Shown: one piece after another, positions 15,554-24,912 of the stretch | How positions within the stretch are numbered: position 1 is the stretch's first letter | Layout of the letters: the number at the start of each line of letters is the position of its first letter | Assembly (NCBI GenBank): GCA_024234505.1 | Contig: JACKOD010000005.1 | Coordinates: 328,652-392,651 of the forward strand | Origin: Hahellaceae bacterium | GTDB lineage: Bacteria > Pseudomonadota > Gammaproteobacteria > Pseudomonadales > Oleiphilaceae | Length of the DNA: 64,000 nt | Direction of reading: 5' to 3' | The notes under the pieces: model-generated | Databases searched by the model: none | What the model was told of the DNA's origin: nothing | The model's input: the letters and a program-made list of their open reading frames with translations, nothing else | Made by a program: the position numbers and the translations under genes

Positions 15554-17113
15554 TTAAACAAGCCGCTTTCGCTCGTTCGAGGGAGGTATCAGCATTGCCT
15601 CCCGATATTTTGCGATGGTTCTCCTTGCAACCTGTATTCCCTGATCTGCCAGGATGGTCGCAATCTTGCTATCGCTCAGCGGCTTTTTAGGCGATTCTGC
15701 CGCAACCAGCTTTTTGATGATCGCACGAATTGCCGTGGAAGAACACTCTCCACCTGCATCGGTACTGACATGGCTGGAGAAAAAATACTTAAGTTCAAAT
15801 ATGCCTCTGGGAGTATGCATATATTTCTGAGTTGTGACTCGCGAAATGGTGGATTCATGCATTTCTACCGCTTGAGCAATATCCGAAAGCACCATCGGTT
15901 TCATCGCCTCGTCACCGTAGTCAAGAAAACCTTGTTGGTGCTCGACAATTTTTGAGGCTACCTTCAACAGTGTTTCGTTCCGGCTTTGAAGGCTTTTAAT
16001 GAACCACTTGGCTTCCTGAAGCTGATCCTTTATGAACGTGTTGTCTGCGCTACTGTCAGCCCGCTTTACCAGCGAAGCATAACCGGAATTGACTCGAATC
16101 CTGGGAGCAATTTCCGGGTTGAGTTCCACTTTCCAGCGTCCCTGTTCCTTTTTTACGATGACATCCGGAATAATGTATTCAGGCTGATTGCTGCTGATCG
16201 CTTCACCCGGTCTGGGGTTCAATGTCTGAATCAGTTGAATGACTTCTTTTAAATCTTCTTCTTTCAGGCGGCTACGACGCATCAGTTGTGCGTAGTCCCG
16301 GTTGCCGAGCAGAGAGAGGTAGTGATCAACGACCAGTTTTGCCTGTGGCAGCCAGGGGGTGCCTTTGGGCATCTGGTTGAGCTGAATGGCAAGACACTCC
16401 TGTAAGCTTCTTGCTGCGACGCCGGGAGGATCGAAGTGCTGGACGCGGCGCAATACGGCAGCCACTTCGTCCAGATCGACGTCTTCGCTAAAGCTTTCCT
16501 TAACGCCTTCGTGTAATTCTTCAAGCGTCAGTGTTAAATAACCCGCGTTATCGACTGAATCGATTATTGAAAGCGCAATATAGTGATCTGTGTCGCTCAT
16601 GGGAGTCAGGTTTAACTGCCAAAGCAGATGATCCTGTAACGATTCGCCCACTGAATTGCGTGATTCAAAGTCTGAGTCATCCTCAGAGGCAGAGCCGCTG
16701 CTATTGCTTTGGTAAATGTCATCCCATGCGGTATCTACAGGCAAATCATTGGGGATGGCATCTGCCCAGTTGTCGAGCGGTTGATCTGAATCGCCACCCA
16801 GGCTGTCCTGGTGGAGATCGGAAGGCTCTGTTGCGCGATCAAAACTGGTATCTCCGGATTTGTCATCAAGGCCTTTGTGATTATCCGACTCATAATGACT
16901 CTCGTCCGAGAAATGACTGTCGTCGCCAGTTCCAGAGCGATCATCGCTGCCATCTTCTACGAGTTCCAGTAAGGGGTTGGACTCCAGTGCTTCCTGTATT
17001 TCCTGTTGCAGGTCCAGCGTGGAAAGCTGAAGAAGTCTGATCGCCTGCTGCAACTGTGGAGTCATCGTCAGCTGCTGACCCAGTTTGAGCTGAAGTGACG
17101 CCTTCATGACCAT
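15554..17113 (-). CDS. rpoN: RNA polymerase sigma-54 factor
   Basis: Alternative sigma factor for -24/-12 promoters activated by AAA+ enhancer-binding proteins. At 519 aa it has the Gln-rich region I (LKLGQQLTMTPQLQQAIRLL), an acidic region II (about 60-165), the core-binding region, an HTH (SDIAQAVEMHESTISRVT) and the RpoN box (ARRTIAKYRE) near the C-terminus. ATG 17113 follows AGGTGG by ten bases; ATG 17107 is an alternative. It follows lptB by 159 bp. A sigma-54 target (pilA) lies at the far end of this window. Confidence 0.98.
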   Translation of the reverse strand: MVMKASLQLKLGQQLTMTPQLQQAIRLLQLSTLDLQQEIQEALESNPLLELVEDGSDDRSGTGDDSHFSDESHYESDNHKGLDDKSGDTSFDRATEPSDLHQDSLGGDSDQPLDNWADAIPNDLPVDTAWDDIYQSNSSGSASEDDSDFESRNSVGESLQDHLLWQLNLTPMSDTDHYIALSIIDSVDNAGYLTLTLEELHEGVKESFSEDVDLDEVAAVLRRVQHFDPPGVAARSLQECLAIQLNQMPKGTPWLPQAKLVVDHYLSLLGNRDYAQLMRRSRLKEEDLKEVIQLIQTLNPRPGEAISSNQPEYIIPDVIVKKEQGRWKVELNPEIAPRIRVNSGYASLVKRADSSADNTFIKDQLQEAKWFIKSLQSRNETLLKVASKIVEHQQGFLDYGDEAMKPMVLSDIAQAVEMHESTISRVTTQKYMHTPRGIFELKYFFSSHVSTDAGGECSSTAIRAIIKKLVAAESPKKPLSDSKIATILADQGIQVARRTIAKYREAMLIPPSNERKRLV

Positions 17114-17272
17114 CGACGAGATACCACCTGATTCTGTTTAATGTGCATCATTGATCAACATACTGCCTTGGTTTACGTGAAGAAAACTGAGCGACTCTAT
17201 TTAGTTTAGCCTGCGAATTTAAATTACCCTGTAATTTTGTGTCTACCTGATTCCTGCCTCCAGGAAATAGCG

Positions 17273-17998
17273 CTAAAGACGAAATTCGTTACCCAGATAT
17301 ATTTCTTTAACTCGTTGACTGGAAAGTACTTCCTGAGCCGTACCTTCGGCAATAATGTGTCCATCACCCACAATATAGGCTTTCTCACAAATATCAAGCG
17401 TTTCCCTTACATTATGGTCGGTGATCAGTACGCCTATACCTTTGTTTTTGAGGTGAGTAATGATCTGCTTGATATCGCTCACCGAAATGGGGTCGACGCC
17501 GGCAAATGGTTCATCGAGAAGAATAAAGTCGGGTTCTGTCGCCAGTGCTCTTGCGATTTCCACTCGTCTGCGTTCGCCACCTGACAAGCTCATTCCCAGG
17601 CTTTCGCGGATATGGGTGATATGGAATTCCTGAAGCAGGCTTTCCATTTTTTCAATCCGACTCTTTTTGTTGAGATCCTTTCTGGTTTCGAGAATCGCCA
17701 TCAGGTTGTCCTGAACTGACAGTTTACGAAAAACAGAGGCTTCCTGAGGCAAATAGCCTATCCCTTGTCTGGCTCTGCCGTGCATGGGCAGGTGGGTTAT
17801 CGCCTTATTATCTATTAGTACCTGACCCTTATCCGCTTCAACCAGCCCTACAATCATATAAAAACAAGTTGTTTTTCCCGCGCCGTTCGGACCAAGCAGG
17901 CCCACAATTTCACCGCTGTGAATTTCCAGGGAAACATCTTTAACCACGGCTCGTTTTTTATAGCTTTTCGCGAGGTTTTTTGCGCAAAGTGTTTTCAT
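17273..17998 (-). CDS. lptB: LPS export ABC transporter ATPase LptB
   Basis: ATPase that powers LPS extraction by LptFG. At 241 aa it has Walker A GPNGAGKT, the Q-loop in YLPQEASVF, ABC signature LSGGERRR, Walker B FILLDEP and the H-loop in LITDHNVRET. It overlaps lptA by four bases, so the two are translationally coupled. Order on this strand is kdsD-kdsC-lptC-lptA-lptB-rpoN. LptFG and LptDE must lie elsewhere. Confidence 0.98.
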   Translation of the reverse strand: MKTLCAKNLAKSYKKRAVVKDVSLEIHSGEIVGLLGPNGAGKTTCFYMIVGLVEADKGQVLIDNKAITHLPMHGRARQGIGYLPQEASVFRKLSVQDNLMAILETRKDLNKKSRIEKMESLLQEFHITHIRESLGMSLSGGERRRVEIARALATEPDFILLDEPFAGVDPISVSDIKQIITHLKNKGIGVLITDHNVRETLDICEKAYIVGDGHIIAEGTAQEVLSSQRVKEIYLGNEFRL

Positions 17999-18525
17999 TG
18001 GGCGGGCGACTTATTGGTTGATTCTGTTTTCGGGGTAGGGTTAAAAATAATATCTACGCGCTCTTTACTGGCTTTATTGCCGCTTGCTTTGGCTATGCGT
18101 TTCTGTGTGTCATATTCAATGACATCGCCGGTAATGGAGTTGTTTTTCTGAACAAAGCGCGCATTTTGCTCAAGCTTCAATGTGTCACTATCTTTTGAAT
18201 AGGTAATCACTTTGCCATAAGCATGAATTTCAGGGTTGGTTTCGTCTGCAGGTTGAGAAAACTGGGCCGGATCGCCAAAGGCTTCAATTTTATTCAAAGC
18301 GCCGTTGCTGCGATAAATAATCACTTTTTCCGCTTTCAGCATGGAACCGTTTTGGGTGACAATAACGTCGCCTTTGTAGATTGCAAAGTCTTTTTCAGCA
18401 TTAAGCTCGGCGGTGTCCGACTGTATGCGAATAGGCGCGTCGCTTTGCGATGTCAAGGCAAGAACCTGTGAACTTGCATGGGTGAATAACAAAAAGGCAA
18501 TTGCCCGAATGTAGCTATTGTTCAT
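17995..18525 (-). CDS. lptA: LPS transport periplasmic bridge protein LptA
   Basis: Periplasmic beta-jellyroll protein that joins LptC to LptD and forms the LPS bridge. At 176 aa it has an N-terminal signal peptide (about 1-24, ending near QVLALT). The OstA-type repeats follow (SDTAELNAEKDFAIYKGDV, MLKAEKVIIY, GDVIEYDTQKRIAKASG). The start overlaps the lptC stop by four bases, and its own stop overlaps lptB. Confidence 0.95.
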   Translation of the reverse strand: MNNSYIRAIAFLLFTHASSQVLALTSQSDAPIRIQSDTAELNAEKDFAIYKGDVIVTQNGSMLKAEKVIIYRSNGALNKIEAFGDPAQFSQPADETNPEIHAYGKVITYSKDSDTLKLEQNARFVQKNNSITGDVIEYDTQKRIAKASGNKASKERVDIIFNPTPKTESTNKSPAQ

Positions 18526-19130
18526 GGCTGTTCCGTGATAGTTGTGGGTGCAGTCTGGCTTTTTTGCGGAAAGTAAACGCCTTCTACGCGCGAATTCAGC
18601 AATACTTTCTTCTCGTTGATCCAGGCCTGCATGCCTGTGCCTTTGAGTTGGCTTTCGGGTGTAACGAAGCTCACTTCTTCATCGCTTGTAAGGTATTTTT
18701 GATTCTTGTCAATGCTGAGAGCCTGGGTTGTCATCGTCAAATCTATGGTTGTCGAGGCGTATCGGTCAACCTTAACATCATCTTTGAGCTCCATAAATTC
18801 TTTTGCTGTGTTGTAGCGTCCTGAGTGGGCAGTCATATGCCAGGGCGTTCCCGCATCGTCGAGCATTAAAAGATCAGGATTGCTGAATATAACCCGGTCA
18901 TATTGGCTATATTGTTGTGCCTCGCTACTGACCAGGGTCACATTCGGCTTACCATTCAAACCAAATTCAATAAAGTGTGCGCCGGTTATAAAAGAATCTG
19001 CTTCGGTTTCCGCGTTGATATCGGTATCGGCCGACGACTCGTTGTCGCTCTCTTTAAAAAACAACCATACGAGTGCACTTGCAATGAGAAAAATCAAAGC
19101 AAATTTTTTAATGTTTTCGGCGGTTAACAC
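18522..19130 (-). CDS. lptC: LPS export inner-membrane anchor LptC
   Basis: Bitopic LptBFGC component of 202 aa that receives LPS from LptFG and passes it to LptA. One membrane span (about 10-27) precedes a linker and the jellyroll domain (HMTAHSGRYNTAKEFMELKD is typical). The start is GTG at 19128-19130, directly after the kdsC stop, with AGGAAAG six bases upstream. The Ser/Asp/Glu-rich linker (28-45) seems longer than usual, though this is by eye. Confidence 0.94.
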   Translation of the reverse strand: MLTAENIKKFALIFLIASALVWLFFKESDNESSADTDINAETEADSFITGAHFIEFGLNGKPNVTLVSSEAQQYSQYDRVIFSNPDLLMLDDAGTPWHMTAHSGRYNTAKEFMELKDDVKVDRYASTTIDLTMTTQALSIDKNQKYLTSDEEVSFVTPESQLKGTGMQAWINEKKVLLNSRVEGVYFPQKSQTAPTTITEQP

Positions 19131-19697
19131 TTACTTTCCTACATTGAGATAGTTCTGGTGTACGGCATGGAGTGTTTCCTGGCATGCCATGAGTAACTCA
19201 CATACTTCTCTGACGGCCCCCGCACCACCAGATTTTTCAGTGCACCAGGCCGCATGCGCTTTGACAAAGTCATCGCCACTGGCCACGGTAATACCGAGGC
19301 CAACACTACAAATAGCGCTTAAATCGGGAAGGTCGTCTCCAATATAGGCGACCTGATCCAGCGTCAGGTTAAGATTGCTGAGCAATTCCTGCAGTGCGAC
19401 CAGTTTATCCTCTCTGCCTTGAGTCAGGTGGACTATGCCCAGATCTCGCGCGCGACGGGCAACCAATGCCGATGTTCTTCCAGTAATGATTGCGACTTCA
19501 ACGCCGGTGGAGCGCAGTAGCTTCAGGCCGAGTCCGTCGGTGATGTCGAAGGATTTCAACTCATCGCCTTCAGAGCTGAAATAAAGCTTGCCGTCAGTGA
19601 GTACACCATCGACGTCCAGTACAAGAATTTTAATTTGACGCGCTTTGTGGCGAATGGCCTCTGGAATAAAGTGGGGTGACACGCCGCGATGAGGCAT
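19131..19697 (-). CDS. kdsC: 3-deoxy-D-manno-octulosonate 8-phosphate phosphatase KdsC
   Basis: HAD-family phosphatase that releases Kdo from Kdo-8-phosphate for LPS inner-core synthesis. At 188 aa it has motif I LVLDVDGVLTDG (nucleophile Asp28, Asp30), motif II IITGRTS, a Lys in REDKLVAL and motif IV YIGDDLPDL. It lies between kdsD and lptC. The stop codon abuts the lptC GTG. Confidence 0.97.
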   Translation of the reverse strand: MPHRGVSPHFIPEAIRHKARQIKILVLDVDGVLTDGKLYFSSEGDELKSFDITDGLGLKLLRSTGVEVAIITGRTSALVARRARDLGIVHLTQGREDKLVALQELLSNLNLTLDQVAYIGDDLPDLSAICSVGLGITVASGDDFVKAHAAWCTEKSGGAGAVREVCELLMACQETLHAVHQNYLNVGK

Positions 19698-19721
19698 ATT
19701 AGTAATCCTGATTATTAGTTC

Positions 19722-20696
19722 TTAGAGTACACCTGCCCGAAGCAGGTCATGCATATTGATGGCGCCGACGATGTTCAGGTCTTTATCTGTCACGATCAAT
19801 CCGTTGATTTTATAGTCCTCCATGACGGCCAGGGCTTCTGCTGCGAGGACGTCTGCACGGATGGTTTTACAATGCCGCGTCATCACGTTATCAATCAACA
19901 GTTCGCGAATATCACACCCTTTGTCAATGGTCCGGCGCAAGTCTCCGTCTGTAAACAATCCCGCGAGTTTACCCTCTGCATCGGCGACAGCGGTCATTCC
20001 CAGTCCTTTTTGGGATACTTCGAGTAGCGCCGTGCCCAGTGGTGTTCCCAAAGGAACTACCGGGGTTCTTTCTCCCGCATGCATAATGTCCGATACTTTC
20101 AGTAATAGTCGTCTGCCTAGTGCGCCACCCGGATGTGAAAACGCAAAGTCTTCTGCGCTGAAACCTTTGGCTTCGAGCAGTGCAACCGCCAGCGCGTCGC
20201 CCATAACCAAAGTGACGGTAGTGGAGGTGGTCGGTGCCAGACCCAGAGGACAGGCTTCCTGGCTCACGCTGACATCCAGATTGGCATCGGCCTCCTGTGC
20301 CAATACGGAATCTGATTTGCCTGTCATGCTAATCAGTCGTGCCCCCATTCTCTTTATCAGAGGCAGTATGGTGACTACTTCACTGGTGTTACCCGAATTG
20401 GATATGGCCAGAACAACATCTTTGCCCGTAATCATGCCCAGGTCGCCATGGCTGGCTTCGCCCGGGTGTACAAAAAAAGACGGGGTTCCAGTGCTTGCCA
20501 GGGTTGCGGCTATTTTATTGCCAATATGGCCGGATTTTCCCATGCCAGTGACGACAACCCGGCCTTCGCAGGCCAGGATGATTTCACAGGCGCGCGTAAA
20601 TTGTTCATCAATTCGGGGTATCAGCGCATTGACTCCATCTCGTTCAATTTCGATGGCGTGTTGTGCGGATTTGATCAGGTTTTTCATATCTGCCAT
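19722..20696 (-). CDS. kdsD: Arabinose-5-phosphate isomerase KdsD
   Basis: Isomerase converting ribulose-5-phosphate to arabinose-5-phosphate, the first step to Kdo. At 324 aa it has a SIS domain (about 35-175, with TGMGKSGHIGNKIAATL and ISNSGNTSEV) followed by two CBS domains (about 205-324). ATG start. It is 24 bp upstream of kdsC and 53 bp downstream of yrbG, the typical yrbG-kdsD-kdsC-lptC order. Confidence 0.97.
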   Translation of the reverse strand: MADMKNLIKSAQHAIEIERDGVNALIPRIDEQFTRACEIILACEGRVVVTGMGKSGHIGNKIAATLASTGTPSFFVHPGEASHGDLGMITGKDVVLAISNSGNTSEVVTILPLIKRMGARLISMTGKSDSVLAQEADANLDVSVSQEACPLGLAPTTSTTVTLVMGDALAVALLEAKGFSAEDFAFSHPGGALGRRLLLKVSDIMHAGERTPVVPLGTPLGTALLEVSQKGLGMTAVADAEGKLAGLFTDGDLRRTIDKGCDIRELLIDNVMTRHCKTIRADVLAAEALAVMEDYKINGLIVTDKDLNIVGAINMHDLLRAGVL

Positions 20697-20749
20697 GGCG
20701 TTACCGGTGATGTCCTGAGTGAGTTTTTAGGCGAGGCAAAGGTTGTCAC

Positions 20750-21706
20750 TTATCCTGAATGATTACTGAGAAATAATCCGAACAAATAGATTCCGTAGAC
20801 GGACACAAAGCTGACTCCTGTGACGCGTCCGATGTTCCCCTTTTGGCGCATTATATAGGCTAGCGTAGCAAGGGCAAAGGTAATGGCAAGCATTACCGGA
20901 TAGTCTCGGTACAATACATCGTGGCTAATCATTGGTTGACTGATGAATGCGGGCATGGCCATAACGGCCAGCAAATTGAATAGATTGCTGCCGATAACAT
21001 TGCCTAGCGCGATGTCATGATGTCCTTTTAAGGCACTGACAACCGATGCGGCCAGTTCGGGTAGACTGGTTCCGATGGCAACGATGGTCAATCCGATAAT
21101 CAGCTCGCTGACGCCGAGCGTGCGTGCGATTTCAGTTGCACTCCATACAAGCAGTTTTGAGCTGGCGAGCAGAATAAGCAGGCTGCCGACAAGGAATAGA
21201 ATAGCCTTGCCCGTTTTCATTTCCGGAATTTCGGCTACTTCTTCATCCAGTTCATGGGTATCTATATGGTTGCGGGACAAGATAAAAAGTGATCCTGCCA
21301 ACATTGCTATCAGTAGGATGCCGTCAAGGTGGCTGAGTGAGCCGTCCAGGAGTAAAAAGCAAGCCAGTATGGAAGTGCATACGAGCACGGGGAGCTCGCG
21401 CCTGAGCACAATCGGGCGAATCGGAATGGCTGAAATAATGGCAGTCACACCAAGAACCAGACCAATATTGGCGATATTGGAACCAATAGCGTTACCTATG
21501 GCAAGATCGCTGGCGCCCGAAAAAGCCGCCGTGGCTGACACAATCATCTCTGGCGCGGAGGTTCCAAAGGCCACTACAGTCAGGCCTATCAGCATGGGAG
21601 TCATTCCCAGGTTTCTTGCTGTTGCGACTGAACTGTTCACAAAGTGGTCTGCACTCCATACAAGTAAGGCGAGTCCTGCAATCAGCGCGAGAGAAAATAA
21701 GAGCAT
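20750..21706 (-). CDS. yrbG: Calcium/sodium antiporter, CaCA family (YrbG)
   Basis: Inner-membrane cation antiporter of 318 aa with about ten spans. The two inverted alpha repeats are clear: VVAFGTSAPEMIVS with GNAIGSNIAN in the first half, and VAIGTSLPELAAS with GNVIGSNLFN in the second. The acidic residues of these motifs bind cation. A cytoplasmic loop with EEVAEIPEMK separates the halves. It is the first gene of the minus-strand envelope series and is divergent from mlaF. Confidence 0.95.
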   Translation of the reverse strand: MLLFSLALIAGLALLVWSADHFVNSSVATARNLGMTPMLIGLTVVAFGTSAPEMIVSATAAFSGASDLAIGNAIGSNIANIGLVLGVTAIISAIPIRPIVLRRELPVLVCTSILACFLLLDGSLSHLDGILLIAMLAGSLFILSRNHIDTHELDEEVAEIPEMKTGKAILFLVGSLLILLASSKLLVWSATEIARTLGVSELIIGLTIVAIGTSLPELAASVVSALKGHHDIALGNVIGSNLFNLLAVMAMPAFISQPMISHDVLYRDYPVMLAITFALATLAYIMRQKGNIGRVTGVSFVSVYGIYLFGLFLSNHSG

Positions 21707-22092
21707 TGAATATTTAGTTCCTGGAAAGTGTGTTCATAATTAAACCGGGTGCTGTATGCTATCAGAACGAATCAAAATGCTGAATTGATTTAAATAATTC
21801 TCATTAGTAGGAGCCATGACACGCCGCGATTTATTAAAATTTGCGTAATGTCGTGTATTGATCGAGATAGGTGCGACGCTTTCTCTGGCGCGCTTTTTTT
21901 ATTCGCTGCTGCAAATCGCTGTTGGTTATGCTTATATATGGCGGTAAAGTGGTACGTCTAAATGAGCGCTACGCGAGAAATTCCTGCTACTATCTGCTAC
22001 CAATTACTAGATGGTCAATTTTAGGTGTCTCATTCAGTTAGAGGCATATTTAGTAGTATGCGGAACAATAAAATAAAACACGGAAGACTCCC
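21707..22092. promoter_or_regulatory. Divergent yrbG-mlaF intergenic region
   Basis: A 386-bp non-coding stretch between two divergent envelope operons. It is AT-rich in the mlaF-proximal third. I found no convincing -35/-10 pair, no strong inverted repeat and no coding frame with a ribosome-binding site. GGAAGA at 22082-22087 serves the TTG start of mlaF. Confidence 0.35.
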
Positions 22093-22911
22093 TTGTTAGA
22101 ATCCTCAGAGAACTATATCCAGATTACCGGGATGACGTTTGCCCGTGGTGATCGGTTAATTTTTGATAACGTCACAATCAATATCCCCAAGGGCAAGGTG
22201 ACGGCCATCATGGGCCCGAGTGGTACAGGAAAAACCACTTTGTTGCGCTTGATTGGCGGCCAATTAAAGCCGGATAGCGGGGAAATTCTGGTAGCTGGTC
22301 AGAATATAGCGAAGCTTAGTCGTCAGGAGTTGTTTGTCGCTCGCGAGCGCATGGGGATGCTGTTTCAGAGCGGTGCGCTTTTCTCGGACCTGTCAGTCTA
22401 TGAAAATGTCGCCTTTCCTTTGCGGGTTCATACCAGCCTGCCGGAAGACATGATTCGAGATATTGTGTTAATGAAACTTAATGCTGTCGGGTTGCGTGGC
22501 GCGCGACACCTGATGCCATCAGAGTTGTCCGGAGGTATGACCCGGCGAGTCGCATTGGCGCGTTCGATTGTTCTGGATCCGGAATTGATGATGTATGACG
22601 AGCCATTTGCAGGACAGGATCCCATTGCAATGGGAATGCTGGTTAAATTAATCCGGTCTTTGAATACCTCGTTGGGTATCACGAGTGTTCTGGTATCGCA
22701 TGATGTTGGTGAGTCGATGAGCATCAGTGATTACGTTGTGTTGATCGCCGATGGTCGGGTAATTGGTCAAGGGACGCCGAAGGCACTCTTAGAACAGAGC
22801 TCCCCATTAGTAACCCAGTTCCTGAACGGGCTCCCGGATGGGCCTGTTCCGTTCCATTTTCCCGCAGAAGATTTGGCTTCGGATATGTTGCAAGGGGGAA
22901 CTCGTGTTTGA
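22093..22911 (+). CDS. mlaF: Phospholipid transport ABC ATPase MlaF
   Basis: ATPase of the MlaFEDB inner-membrane complex, which moves phospholipids between inner and outer membranes. At 272 aa it has Walker A GPSGTGKT, signature LSGGMTRRV and Walker B MMYDEP. The start is TTG at 22093 (MLESSENYIQ), five bases after GGAAGA. The first in-frame ATG (22132) would remove about 13 residues that homologues possess. The last bases overlap the mlaE start (GTGTTTGA). Confidence 0.96.
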   Translation: MLESSENYIQITGMTFARGDRLIFDNVTINIPKGKVTAIMGPSGTGKTTLLRLIGGQLKPDSGEILVAGQNIAKLSRQELFVARERMGMLFQSGALFSDLSVYENVAFPLRVHTSLPEDMIRDIVLMKLNAVGLRGARHLMPSELSGGMTRRVALARSIVLDPELMMYDEPFAGQDPIAMGMLVKLIRSLNTSLGITSVLVSHDVGESMSISDYVVLIADGRVIGQGTPKALLEQSSPLVTQFLNGLPDGPVPFHFPAEDLASDMLQGGTRV

Positions 22912-23683
22912 TTGGATTTCCCAATGGGGTCGCTCAGGTCTGGATGCGATTTCAGTTATAGGGCGCTCAGGAATCTTTTTGTTCAGGTCCCTCCTGGGTC
23001 GGCCTGCAACAGGTTTTTTCGGGCTCTTAATTAAGCAGCTTTACTCTGTGGGGGTGTTGTCGCTGCTCATCATTATCGTTTCCGGGTTGTTTATCGGGAT
23101 GGTCTTGGGGCTGCAAGGGTACAATATTCTGGTGGACTATGGTTCCGAGCAAGCCATTGGTCAAATGGTGGCATTAACCTTGGTGCGCGAACTGGGGCCC
23201 GTAGTGACTGCGTTACTATTTGCCGGACGAGCCGGATCTGCACTGACTGCAGAAATTGGTTTAATGAAGGCGACCGAACAGCTATCCAGCATGGAAATGA
23301 TTGGTGTCGATCCGTTACGACGAGTTGTTGCGCCGCGGTTGGTTGCAGGCTTTATTTCCATGCCCTTGCTGGCCATGATTTTCAGTGTCGTGGGCGTTTG
23401 GGGGGGGCTGCTGGTAGGGGTGGATTGGCTCGGGGTATATGATGGTTCATTCTGGGCTAACATGCAGCAGTCGGTCGATTTCAGAGAAGATGTGCTGAAC
23501 GGAATTATTAAAAGTTGTGTTTTTGGCTTTGTTTGTACCTGGATTGCAGTGTTTCAAGGTTACGACTCGGCGCCAACTTCTGAAGGGATAAGCATTGCGA
23601 CAACGAAAACGGTGGTGTATTCGTCGCTGGCAGTATTGGGGTTGGACTTTATTTTGACTGCGGTCATGTTCGGTAACCTGTAA
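22904..23683 (+). CDS. mlaE: Phospholipid transport permease MlaE
   Basis: Integral permease of the Mla complex, 259 aa, close to the E. coli length. Five or six spans are visible, with the conserved segments LVRELGPVVTALLFAGRAGSA, EIGLMKATEQ and VDPLRRVVAPR. I chose GTG 22904 (MFDWISQWGR), preceded by AGGGGG and overlapping the mlaF stop by eight bases. The open frame extends back to 22838, but that part lies inside mlaF. Confidence 0.96.
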   Translation: MFDWISQWGRSGLDAISVIGRSGIFLFRSLLGRPATGFFGLLIKQLYSVGVLSLLIIIVSGLFIGMVLGLQGYNILVDYGSEQAIGQMVALTLVRELGPVVTALLFAGRAGSALTAEIGLMKATEQLSSMEMIGVDPLRRVVAPRLVAGFISMPLLAMIFSVVGVWGGLLVGVDWLGVYDGSFWANMQQSVDFREDVLNGIIKSCVFGFVCTWIAVFQGYDSAPTSEGISIATTKTVVYSSLAVLGLDFILTAVMFGNL

Positions 23684-23708
23684 AATAAAAGGTCTTTAAG
23701 GGGTTGTC

Positions 23709-24167
23709 ATGCGTACAAGGTTGGTTGAGTTTTCAGTCGGTGGATTTATGGTGGCGGGATTCGCTGCGCTGGTTATGTTGGCGTTTCAGGTCAGTGGGTT
23801 GACGTTGAAGTCAGCGGAGGATGTGTACCACGTGTATGCCCAGTTTGATGATCTTGGCGGGTTATCGGTACGCGGAAAGGTTTCTGTGGCAGGTGTCACC
23901 GTTGGAAAGATCAGTGATATCAGGCTAGATAGCAAGTCGTATAATGCGCTGGTTGAAATGGAAATTTATCGTAGCGTCAATGAACTGCCAAAAGATAGCA
24001 TCGCGTCAATTCAAACGGCGGGATTGTTGGGGGAGAAATATATTTCAATTAGCCCGGGGGCTGAAGAGGAATTTTTGAAAGAAGGCGATACGCTATTTGA
24101 TACGCAGTCGGCATTGAATATAGAAAAGCTGATCAGCAATTTTGCATCCAGCAAACTTGGGCAGTAA
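23709..24167 (+). CDS. mlaD: Phospholipid transport MCE protein MlaD
   Basis: Periplasmic MCE-domain protein that forms the hexameric ring on MlaE. It has 152 aa with an N-terminal membrane anchor (about 9-28), then one MCE domain (YAQFDDLGGLSVRGKVSVAG to AGLLGEKYISISPG). The short C-terminal helix matches single-domain MlaD proteins. ATG start, 25 bp after mlaE. Confidence 0.96.
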   Translation: MRTRLVEFSVGGFMVAGFAALVMLAFQVSGLTLKSAEDVYHVYAQFDDLGGLSVRGKVSVAGVTVGKISDIRLDSKSYNALVEMEIYRSVNELPKDSIASIQTAGLLGEKYISISPGAEEEFLKEGDTLFDTQSALNIEKLISNFASSKLGQ

Positions 24168-24216
24168 CAGGTTTTCACGACAATCAGGCGAATGATTTCA
24201 GTGGAGTTAAAGGTAG

Positions 24217-24912
24217 ATGACTAGCAAGTTTATGTTTATTCGGTCTGCGGTTACGACCTTGTTCGTGATTTTTGTGCTGCTGACGGAAATGGTTTCAGTT
24301 GCTCATGCCAGTTCTGACAACGAAGCAGCATTGCTCAAAGGTTATATCGAGAAGAATACCAGCTTCCTGGTGGCACGTTTGAACGAGGAGCGTGGGGGGT
24401 ATGCGGCGAATCCCGAGCATTTCTATAATGAAATGGATAAGGCGCTAAATGAAGTGGTTGATTTTAGACGTATTGCAGCAAAGGTGATGGGCAAATATGC
24501 GCGTCAGGCCAGTAAAGAACAGCGTTCCACTTTTCTTGATGCTTTCAAACGAAGCCTTTATGTGGCCTATTCGCGAGCATTGGTGGATAGTGGCGAGTTT
24601 TCGATTTCGGTATTAGGTGCTGAGATTAATCCTCGAAGTGATGATCGCGCCAGTGTCGAGCTGGAAGTAACAACCGCCAGCGGAAATCGCTATCCCGTTG
24701 TTTATTCGATGTATCGCAAGGATGGGCTGCCTTGGTTAATCGAAAATGTCATCGTGCAGGGAGTTAATATTGGCCTGGTTTTTCGCGACCGGTTTGAGCA
24801 GGAAGTTCGTACCAATAAAGGGGATTTAAATAAAGTGATCTCTGGATGGTCGAGTCAGCTCGATAACGTGGATCAGTTGAAAACCACTCAAAAATCGGAG
24901 GATGTTGAGTGA
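24217..24912 (+). CDS. mlaC: Periplasmic phospholipid-binding protein MlaC
   Basis: Soluble shuttle carrying phospholipid between MlaA-porin in the outer membrane and MlaD. At 231 aa it has a signal peptide (about 1-31, ending VSVAHAS). The MlaC (Tol-Ttg2) fold is seen in VVDFRRIAAKVMGKYARQAS and PWLIENVIVQGVNIG. Its last four bases overlap the mlaB GTG start (GTGA). The MlaA gene is not in the window. Confidence 0.95.
   Translation: MTSKFMFIRSAVTTLFVIFVLLTEMVSVAHASSDNEAALLKGYIEKNTSFLVARLNEERGGYAANPEHFYNEMDKALNEVVDFRRIAAKVMGKYARQASKEQRSTFLDAFKRSLYVAYSRALVDSGEFSISVLGAEINPRSDDRASVELEVTTASGNRYPVVYSMYRKDGLPWLIENVIVQGVNIGLVFRDRFEQEVRTNKGDLNKVISGWSSQLDNVDQLKTTQKSEDVE

Noticed and set aside
19822..20718. 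Long open frame (298 aa) opposite kdsD
   Set aside because: Antisense shadow of a gene with clear SIS and CBS motifs; low-complexity Ser/Ala composition and no recognisable domain.
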